Assembly: GCA_044356865.1 (NCBI GenBank)
Contig: JBIKVN010000089.1
Location: 1-11,807 of the forward strand
DNA length: 11,807 bases
Direction: 5' to 3'
Source: JBEIUL01 sp044356865
GTDB taxonomy: Bacteria > Planctomycetota > Phycisphaerae > Phycisphaerales > SM1A02
Each line of letters opens with the position of its first letter. Within the stretch, counting starts at the first letter, position 1. The notes beneath the pieces were generated by a model, which was not told the origin of the DNA, did no database searches, and saw only the letters and a program-made list of their open reading frames with translations. The translations under genes were made by a program, and so were the position numbers. Below, in pieces: positions 6,875-11,807 of this stretch.

Positions 6875-7507
6875 ATGGTCGACGCGTTCACCCGGGCCCA
6901 GGCCCGCAACTACGACCGTTGGTGCGTCGGGACCCTCGGGATCCCGGGCACGGTGCTCATGGAGAACGCATCGTCGGGATGCGCCCGGATCGCGATCGCG
7001 ATGCTCGGCCCGACGCCGCGCGGCGTGCTCGTCGCATGCGGGCCCGGGCAGAACGGCGGCGACGGCTACGCGATCGCCCGGCATCTCGCGAACGCGGGCC
7101 ACGAGGTGCGGATCCTCGCGCTCGGCGCGCCGCCCGACGGTTCCGACGCCGCGGTGATGCGGAACGTCGCCGAGCGGATGGGCATCGCGAGGGCGCACGG
7201 CCCCATCGAGCCGAGGCTGGATGACCGGCTCATCGTCGATGCCCTCTTCGGCACCGGGCTCGACCGCGAACTTTCGCCCGAGGCGATCGCGCTCGTCGAC
7301 GCGATCAACGATTCGGGCACGCCCGTGCTCTCGGTCGACCTGCCCAGCGGCCTCGACGCCGACACCGGAATGCCGCGGCTGCGGGCGGTGCGGGCGACGG
7401 TCACCGCGACGATGGTCGTGCCCAAGGTCGGGATGCTCGCGCCGGGCGCGGCGGCCTTCACCGGCCGCATCGAGACCGTCCCGATCGGCGGCCCGCCGCC
7501 GTCGTGA
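6875..7507 (+). CDS. nnrE: NAD(P)H-hydrate epimerase (YjeF N-terminal domain)
   Basis: A metabolite-repair enzyme that interconverts the R and S forms of hydrated NAD(P)H so that the partner dehydratase can restore the cofactor. At 210 aa it is a stand-alone YjeF_N domain; the NnrD dehydratase domain fused in E. coli YjeF is absent and not seen elsewhere in the window. Motifs in order are LMENA (28-32), C55-GPGQNGGDG-64, DALFGTGL from D122, S153-VDLPSGLDADTG, and VPKVGM with K184. The glycine loop is usually GNNGGDG; here the first Asn is Gln (Q59). ATG 6875 is chosen because family members begin shortly before this region; the frame is open upstream, but only inside the glycosyltransferase gene. 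The gene is 16 bp after the glycosyltransferase and converges on the lipoprotein gene with a 6-bp gap. It is cytoplasmic and probably constitutive. Confident call. Confidence 0.92.
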   Translation: MVDAFTRAQARNYDRWCVGTLGIPGTVLMENASSGCARIAIAMLGPTPRGVLVACGPGQNGGDGYAIARHLANAGHEVRILALGAPPDGSDAAVMRNVAERMGIARAHGPIEPRLDDRLIVDALFGTGLDRELSPEAIALVDAINDSGTPVLSVDLPSGLDADTGMPRLRAVRATVTATMVVPKVGMLAPGAAAFTGRIETVPIGGPPPS

Positions 7508-7513
7508 CGCGGC

Positions 7514-8749
7514 TCACCCGACCGGGATGGTCAGCACCGGGCGGCTCTGGTCGAGCTCCTGCCGCACCTGCAGGTCGAAGAGGTCGCGGACGAGCGTGAA
7601 CACCTGGTTCGACACCGTGTCGTTGCCGGGGATCCAGTACCAGAGCCCGCCGTGCCGCACCGACGCGCGGGCGTTCGAAGGGGCACTCGTCCCGCAGCGG
7701 ATGCGGAAGGCGTGGCGGACCTCCTCGCCGATGTCCTCGCGGCCGTCCGGCGAGCGGGCGATGCGGGCGAAGATCGCCGACGGCGAGCGGCCGCCGAAAT
7801 CCGGCGGGTCGACCTCGTGCGGCCGTCGATCGACGCCGTGGCTGAGGAGCCGAAGCACCGCCATGAGCGAGCGGGTGTGCAGCGACAGCACGGTGTCGGG
7901 CACCGGATGGTCGACCGACGCGATGCGGAAGTTGCCCGCCCTCGCCTCGAGCCCGAGCAGCTCGAGCAGTTCGGCCCCGTGTTCCCATTCGAGGAATCCC
8001 GAGTACGCGGTGAGCACCGGAACCTGCTCGATCGACACGTAATCCCAGGTGCCGTCGTCCCGCTTCCGCAGCCGGGCGCCCTTCTCGCGCGCCGCCGCCA
8101 CCGCGGACAGCGTCGCCGAATCGGACGGCAGCGGGGCCTCGTTCCAGATGATCGGGATCTGGGCGTGGCCGAGCGAGACGTGTTGCGTGCGCTGCGCCTC
8201 GTCGAGCAGCTCGAGCATCCGGCCGAACCGGACGTCGTCGGCGACGATGCCGAACGTGGTGGTCACGTCGAACGACAGGAGCTCGTTGCAGCGGTCGACG
8301 GTGAGCAGCATGAGCCAGCTGGCCGGCCACCCCGCCGCGACCATGTCGACGACGTTCGAGACCGGGATCGGCTCCATGAGCTCCTGCGACAGTTCCTCGC
8401 CCTGCCGCGGCAGGAACGTCAGCGTCGGGGAGTACGTGAAGCCCACGCTGCCCGAGCCCCGCACGTCGGGCGTGACGAGGCCGCCGCCGGCCACGTCGAC
8501 GCCGGCCCGGTACTGCGTCGAGGCGTTGATCGCGCTCACGGTGACCCACTGCGTGGGTTCGTTCCGCGCGATCCGCACGATGTTGAGCAGCATCTGGCGG
8601 TCCATCGCCTCGGCGACCGCGGTGTTGAACGCGACCGAGTCCTCGCGCACCTGCTGGGCGGCGAGGCCGGCGCAGCCGACGAGGGCGAGGGTCGCGAGCG
8701 GGGCGGCGAGCGGGCGAACCGGACGGAGCTTCGGGCGTCGGGTGGTCAT
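7514..8749 (-). CDS. Uncharacterised lipoprotein
   Basis: A 411-aa protein with an N-terminal lipoprotein signal: basic MTTRRPKLRPVR, a hydrophobic core, and lipobox L23-V-G-C26, so the mature protein should be lipid-anchored at Cys26. The mature part has no helix long enough to span a membrane. From memory, the segments RQMLLNIVRIARNEPTQW, SPTLTFLPRQGEEL and ELMEPIPVSNVVDMVAAGWP resemble a widespread family of bacterial lipoproteins of unknown function. The C-terminal region has HGGLWYWIPGNDTVSNQVF then DLFDLQVRQE. No catalytic motif was recognised. The start at 8749 is chosen for the lipoprotein signal; the frame is open upstream to 9049, but that stretch overlaps the isomerase gene. No Shine-Dalgarno is seen; TAGCCT lies 8 nt before the ATG. 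It diverges from the rhamnose operon across 62 bp, which allows shared control, but nothing shows a role in rhamnose use. Confidence 0.82.
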   Translation of the reverse strand: MTTRRPKLRPVRPLAAPLATLALVGCAGLAAQQVREDSVAFNTAVAEAMDRQMLLNIVRIARNEPTQWVTVSAINASTQYRAGVDVAGGGLVTPDVRGSGSVGFTYSPTLTFLPRQGEELSQELMEPIPVSNVVDMVAAGWPASWLMLLTVDRCNELLSFDVTTTFGIVADDVRFGRMLELLDEAQRTQHVSLGHAQIPIIWNEAPLPSDSATLSAVAAAREKGARLRKRDDGTWDYVSIEQVPVLTAYSGFLEWEHGAELLELLGLEARAGNFRIASVDHPVPDTVLSLHTRSLMAVLRLLSHGVDRRPHEVDPPDFGGRSPSAIFARIARSPDGREDIGEEVRHAFRIRCGTSAPSNARASVRHGGLWYWIPGNDTVSNQVFTLVRDLFDLQVRQELDQSRPVLTIPVG

Positions 8750-8757
8750 GGGGCGGC

Positions 8758-8763
8758 AGGCTA
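8758..8763 (-). promoter_or_regulatory. Candidate -10 box for the leaderless lipoprotein gene
   Basis: On the minus strand TAGCCT (8763 to 8758) ends 8 nt before ATG 8749. With no Shine-Dalgarno nearby this fits a leaderless or nearly leaderless transcript. No -35 box is evident. Confidence 0.25.
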
Positions 8764-8776
8764 CCCGCGGACACGA

Positions 8777-8805
8777 TTCGCGACCGCCGGGGATTCCCGT
8801 ACCTT
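8777..8805 (+). promoter_or_regulatory. Candidate promoter for the rhamnose operon, leaderless
   Basis: TACCTT (8800-8805) ends 6 nt before ATG 8812, and TTCGCG (8777-8782) lies 17 bp upstream of it as a weak -35 box. Transcription would begin at or next to the start codon, in line with the absence of any Shine-Dalgarno. It shares the 62-bp divergent gap with the lipoprotein promoter. No clear operator was found. Confidence 0.35.
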
Positions 8806-8811
8806 GACCCC

Positions 8812-9996
8812 ATGGTCGAACGCCTGCCCGACGCGGCCCTCGCCCGCCTCGCCCGCCTGTCCATCGAACTGCCCTCGTGGGGCTTCGCCGACACCGGCAC
8901 CCGGTTCGGGAAGTTCCTCCAGGATGCGGCGGCGTTGACGCTCGAGGACAAGCTCGACGACGCCGCGCAGGTCCATCGGCTGACGGGAAGCTGCCCGAGC
9001 GTGGCGATCCATGTGCTGTGGGACGTGCCCTCGGGCGGCGCGGCCGCACTCGCTTCGGCGGCCGCCGCCCGCGGCCTGCGCATCGGCTCGGTCAACCCGA
9101 ACGTCTTCCAGGACCAGCGCTACCGCTTCGGCTCGGTCGCGAACGAGGATCCCGCGATCCGCCGTCACGCGATCGACCACCTGATGCACAGCGTGCGGCT
9201 CGCCCGCGAGGTCGGCTCGTCGACGCTGGTCCTCTGGTTCGCCGACGGCACGAACTACCCGGGACAGGGCAGCTTCCTCGCCCGCAAGCGTCGCTTCGCC
9301 GACGCCCTCCGCGAGGTGCACGCCGCGATGCCCGAGTCGATGCGGATGCTGGTCGAGTACAAGCCCTTCGAGCCGGCCTTCTACCACACCGACGTCGCCG
9401 ACTGGGGCATGGCGTACGTGCTCGCGAAGGCCGCCGGTCCGCGGGCCCGGGTGCTCGTCGACACCGGGCACCACCTGCCGGGGCAGAACGTCGAGCATCT
9501 CGTCGCGTTCCTCGCCGACGAGGACATGCTCGGCGGCTTCCACTTCAACGACCGTCACTACGCCGACGACGACCTCACCACCGGCTCGATCGACCCGTAT
9601 CGCGTCTTCCGCATCTTCCTCGCGATCCTCGAGGCCGAGCGCGAGCGGGGCGGCGATCTGCCGATCGAGTGGATGGTCGACCAGTCGCACAATCTCAAGC
9701 CGAAGATCGAGGCGATGATCCAGACCGTGACGACCGTGCAGGAACTGTTCGCGAAGGCGTGCCTCGTCGATCTCGAAGCGCTCGCGGCGGCGCGACGTCG
9801 CAACGACCCGGTCGACGCCGAGGAGTGCCTCAAGCGGGCGTTCGCGACCGACGTGCGGGTAGGGCTCGCGGCGTGGCGCGAGTCGCGCGGGCTGCCGCGG
9901 GATCCGCTGGCGGCGCATCGCGCGTCGGGCTACGAGGCGAAGGCCGCGGCAGCGCGGTTGCCGCGGAAGATCGCCGGCGGGGGCTCGTACGCGTGA
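8812..9996 (+). CDS. rhaI: L-rhamnose isomerase, RhaI type
   Basis: Converts L-rhamnose to L-rhamnulose, the first step of the phosphorylative pathway, in the cytoplasm. It is 394 aa and belongs to the xylose-isomerase-like TIM-barrel family typified by Pseudomonas stutzeri L-rhamnose isomerase, not the E. coli RhaA type. All metal-site residues known for the P. stutzeri enzyme are found with a constant offset of 37: E182 (in VEYKPFEP), D217 and H220 (LVDTGHH), H244 (FHFND), D252 and D254 (YADDD), and D290 (VDQSHNLKPK). The N-terminal region has IELPSWGFADTGTRF, seen in family members. The stop overlaps the kinase start by 4 bp (GTGA), so the two are probably translationally coupled. ATG 8812 is the natural start by homology; it has no Shine-Dalgarno but a -10-like box 6 nt upstream. 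These enzymes often accept other aldoses, so side activities are likely. Confidence 0.93.
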   Translation: MVERLPDAALARLARLSIELPSWGFADTGTRFGKFLQDAAALTLEDKLDDAAQVHRLTGSCPSVAIHVLWDVPSGGAAALASAAAARGLRIGSVNPNVFQDQRYRFGSVANEDPAIRRHAIDHLMHSVRLAREVGSSTLVLWFADGTNYPGQGSFLARKRRFADALREVHAAMPESMRMLVEYKPFEPAFYHTDVADWGMAYVLAKAAGPRARVLVDTGHHLPGQNVEHLVAFLADEDMLGGFHFNDRHYADDDLTTGSIDPYRVFRIFLAILEAERERGGDLPIEWMVDQSHNLKPKIEAMIQTVTTVQELFAKACLVDLEALAAARRRNDPVDAEECLKRAFATDVRVGLAAWRESRGLPRDPLAAHRASGYEAKAAAARLPRKIAGGGSYA

Positions 9997-11474
9997 GGGC
10001 GGCGCGACGGCATCTCGCGATCGATCTTGGCGCCTCGAGCGGGCGCGTGGTCGAGGTACGGATCGGCGACGGCCTTGCGGTGCGCGAGGTCCATCGGTTC
10101 GCGAATGGCCCGCGGAAGCACGATGAGGCGGGGCATTGGATGTGGGACGCCGACGCGCTCCGGGCCGCGATCCTCGCCGGCCTCGCGCGGGCCGCCGTCG
10201 ACGGTCCGGTCGATTCGATCGGCATCGACACCTGGGGCGTCGATTACGGTCTGCTCGACGCGAAGGGCGGGCTGGTCCGCGACCCAATCGCGTACCGAGA
10301 CCCGCGCACTCGCGAGCCGTTTGCCTCGCTTCGCGCGACGCTCGGCGACACGGCGATCTACGGGGCGACGGGTATCCAATTCCAGCCGTTCAACACGCTT
10401 TACCAGCTTGCCGCCGACGCCGAGGATCCGGGCCGTCCGCTCGAGCGGGCGTCGCGGCTGCTGCTCATGCCCGACCTCGTCGCGCATTGGCTCTGCGGCT
10501 CGGTCGCGTGCGAGCGGACCAACGCCAGTACCACGCAGCTGCTCGACGCGACCGGGCGCGGCTGGAATGGAATGCTGGCCCGCGCGGCCGGCGTGCCGTC
10601 GCGGCTCTTTCCCGAACTGGTTGATGCCGGCGACGCGCGGCCGCTCGGGACGCTGCGGCCCGAGATCGCCGCCGCGACCGGGCTTTCCGCGACGGTTCCG
10701 GTGATCGCGACCGCGACCCACGACACGGCGGCGGCGGTGGCGGGGGCCCCGATCGATCCGGCCGTCGACCTGTACGTCTCCAGCGGAACCTGGTCGCTCG
10801 TCGGCTTCGAGCTGCCGAGCCCGGTGCTGTCCGACGCGGCCCGCGCGGTGAACGCGACGAACGAGCTCGGGGCGTTCGGCTCGGTGCGCTTCCTGCGGAA
10901 CGTCGCGGGGCTCTGGCTCGTGCAGCAGTGCGAGGAGGATTTCGAACGCGATGGCCGTCGCCGCTCGTGGGCCGAGCTCGCGGCCCTCGCCGAGTCGGCC
11001 GAGCCGCTGCGGAGCCTCGTCGACCCGAACGATCCCGCGTTCCTCGAGCCGGGCGACATGCCGGCCCGCATCCGTGCCGCGTGCCTCGCCCGCGGCGAGC
11101 CCGTGCCCGACTCCGACGCCGCGCTCGTCCGCTGCGCCCTCGATAGCGTCGCCCTCGCGACCGCCCGGGCCGCACGCGAACTTGCGGCGCTCGCGGGCCG
11201 CACGCCACGTCGCGTGGTGATCGTCGGCGGCGGCAGCGCGAACGACCTGCTCAATCGCCTGGTTGCCGACGCCACCGGCCTTCCCGTCGAGACCGGCCCG
11301 GTCGAGTGCACCGCGATCGGCAACGCCCTCCTGCAGCACGCTGCCCTCGAAGGGGTCCGCGAACTCGCGCCGCTGCGGAATCTGGTGCGGGCCGCGATCC
11401 CCGCCCGGCGTTTCGAGCCTGATCCCACGCGGCACGCCCGCATGCGCGACGCCGACGCCCGGCGGCGCCGGTAG
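9993..11474 (+). CDS. rhaB: Rhamnulokinase
   Basis: Phosphorylates L-rhamnulose at O1 using ATP; a FGGY-family sugar kinase of 493 aa, close to the 489 aa of E. coli RhaB. The N-terminal nucleotide-binding motif is AIDLGASSGR (9-18). The sugar-binding region has GIDTWGVDYG (77-86). D244 in ATHDTAAAVAG is the likely catalytic base. VSSGTWSLVG (262-271) and V411-GGGSANDLLNRL, followed by the VECTAIGNA segment, complete the ATP-binding C-terminal lobe. The start is the GTG at 9993, which overlaps the isomerase stop as GTGA; the same frame is open back to 8877, but only inside the isomerase gene, and GTG 9993 places the family N-terminus correctly. It is 12 bp before the aldolase gene. Confident call. 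Confidence 0.94.
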   Translation: MRAARRHLAIDLGASSGRVVEVRIGDGLAVREVHRFANGPRKHDEAGHWMWDADALRAAILAGLARAAVDGPVDSIGIDTWGVDYGLLDAKGGLVRDPIAYRDPRTREPFASLRATLGDTAIYGATGIQFQPFNTLYQLAADAEDPGRPLERASRLLLMPDLVAHWLCGSVACERTNASTTQLLDATGRGWNGMLARAAGVPSRLFPELVDAGDARPLGTLRPEIAAATGLSATVPVIATATHDTAAAVAGAPIDPAVDLYVSSGTWSLVGFELPSPVLSDAARAVNATNELGAFGSVRFLRNVAGLWLVQQCEEDFERDGRRRSWAELAALAESAEPLRSLVDPNDPAFLEPGDMPARIRAACLARGEPVPDSDAALVRCALDSVALATARAARELAALAGRTPRRVVIVGGGSANDLLNRLVADATGLPVETGPVECTAIGNALLQHAALEGVRELAPLRNLVRAAIPARRFEPDPTRHARMRDADARRRR

Positions 11475-11477
11475 GCT
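11472..11477 (+). promoter_or_regulatory. Weak -10-like box before the aldolase gene
   Basis: TAGGCT begins with the stop codon of the kinase gene and ends 9 nt before ATG 11487, which has no Shine-Dalgarno. It could allow an internal leaderless transcript, but it may be chance, since the TAG is fixed by the stop codon. Confidence 0.12.
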
Positions 11478-11486
11478 TCGCGTCCC

Positions 11487-11807
11487 ATGCCGTTCGCCCC
11501 GACCGCCGGTCCCGTTTCCCCCCACGTCACCCGCACCTGGAACGACGCCGACGCGGCCCCGCTCGACCCGGTCGGCCTGCTCGTCTACCGCTCGAACCGA
11601 CTCGGCGACGACCAGCGGATCACGAACACCGGCGGCGGCAACACCTCGAGCAAGATCGACGAGCGCGACCCGCTCACCGGGAAGCCCGAGCGGGTCCTCT
11701 GGGTGAAGGGCTCGGGCGGAGACCTCCGCACCGCCGGCCGCGAGTTCTTCGCGTCGCTCTCGCTCGCGAGCCTCGAGCGGCTGAAGGAAGTCTACGCCTC
11801 GCGTCCC
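11487..11807 (+). CDS. rhaEW: Bifunctional rhamnulose-1-phosphate aldolase/short-chain dehydrogenase, 3' partial
   Basis: Only the first 107 residues are visible; the frame runs off the right edge. They match the N-terminus of the fused enzyme known as RhaEW (YuxG) in Bacillus: TWND (17-20), LLVYRSNRLGDD (31-42), GGGNTSSK (49-56) and VLWVKGSGGDLRTA (70-83). In this family an N-terminal class II aldolase domain splits L-rhamnulose-1-phosphate into dihydroxyacetone phosphate and L-lactaldehyde, and a C-terminal short-chain dehydrogenase domain oxidises the lactaldehyde. The dehydrogenase half and the zinc-binding histidines of the aldolase lie beyond the window, so the fusion is inferred from the family. 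The position 12 bp after the kinase gene supports the call. A stand-alone class II aldolase is the less likely alternative. Confidence 0.88.
   Translation, partial: MPFAPTAGPVSPHVTRTWNDADAAPLDPVGLLVYRSNRLGDDQRITNTGGGNTSSKIDERDPLTGKPERVLWVKGSGGDLRTAGREFFASLSLASLERLKEVYASRP

Noticed and set aside
7458..9095. 545-aa minus-strand frame overlapping the lipoprotein
   Set aside because: It is a different frame across the same region. The chosen frame has a proper lipobox and non-biased composition, while this one is Arg/Gly/Pro-rich.
8877..9992. Kinase frame open for 372 codons upstream of GTG 9993
   Set aside because: The upstream part lies wholly within the isomerase gene in another frame and is Arg-rich; the kinase N-terminal motif sits right after GTG 9993.
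9930..11525. 531-aa minus-strand frame opposite the kinase gene
   Set aside because: It is antisense to a well-supported rhamnulokinase and has no recognisable domain.
8812..11807. Part of a bacterial microcompartment locus
   Set aside because: Considered because planctomycetes use compartments for rhamnose and fucose, but no shell protein, PduL-like or compartment-targeting aldehyde dehydrogenase sequence is visible in the window.
1..11807. CRISPR arrays, tRNA or rRNA genes, insertion sequences, long direct repeats
   Set aside because: I looked for repeated units, transposase-like frames and structured RNA signatures and saw none.

Overview
The window is a GC-rich (roughly 70% by eye), gene-dense stretch of bacterial chromosome. 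A Planctomycetota origin, perhaps the Phycisphaerae, is my best guess. It rests on a Tat-exported Gfo/Idh/MocA protein of the planctomycete type, an exported protein whose signal peptide ends in AMG-Q, a TPR-GT41 glycosyltransferase, and a rhamnose pathway with a RhaI-type isomerase and a fused aldolase/dehydrogenase. No rRNA, tRNA, mobile element or CRISPR array was seen, and nothing marks the region as recently acquired.

Layout, left to right. (1) 2-1105 (+): C-terminal part of a polysaccharide flippase, cut by the window edge. (2) 1186-2586 (+): Tat-exported Gfo/Idh/MocA oxidoreductase. (3) 2599-3822 (-): MFS transporter, tail to tail with gene 2. (4) 4058-5005 (+): exported cysteine-containing protein of unknown function, followed by a strong hairpin terminator at 5029-5067. 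(5) 5113-6858 (+): TPR plus GT41 (OGT/SPINDLY-like) glycosyltransferase. (6) 6875-7507 (+): NAD(P)H-hydrate epimerase. (7) 7514-8749 (-): lipoprotein of unknown function. (8) 8812 to the right edge (+): L-rhamnose catabolic operon of L-rhamnose isomerase, rhamnulokinase and the start of a bifunctional rhamnulose-1-phosphate aldolase/short-chain dehydrogenase.

The only clear pathway is the rhamnose operon: L-rhamnose to L-rhamnulose, to L-rhamnulose-1-phosphate, to dihydroxyacetone phosphate plus L-lactaldehyde, with the fused dehydrogenase half (outside the window) expected to oxidise the lactaldehyde. The genes are tightly packed: isomerase and kinase overlap by 4 bp, and kinase and aldolase are 12 bp apart. 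All metal ligands of the isomerase and the kinase motifs are present. The left part (flippase, GT41 enzyme, exported protein) points to cell-surface glycan or glycoprotein work, but a functional link among those genes is inferred only from proximity.

Two modes of translation start seem to coexist. The Gfo/Idh gene and the exported-protein gene have good Shine-Dalgarno sequences. Several others (nnrE, the rhamnose isomerase, the lipoprotein, and less clearly the MFS gene and the aldolase) have none, but carry a TAnnnT hexamer 6-10 nt before the start codon, as expected of leaderless transcripts. I did not find a convincing undescribed multi-gene system. The best leads are the uncharacterised exported protein, the lipoprotein divergent from the rhamnose operon, and the leaderless-start pattern.
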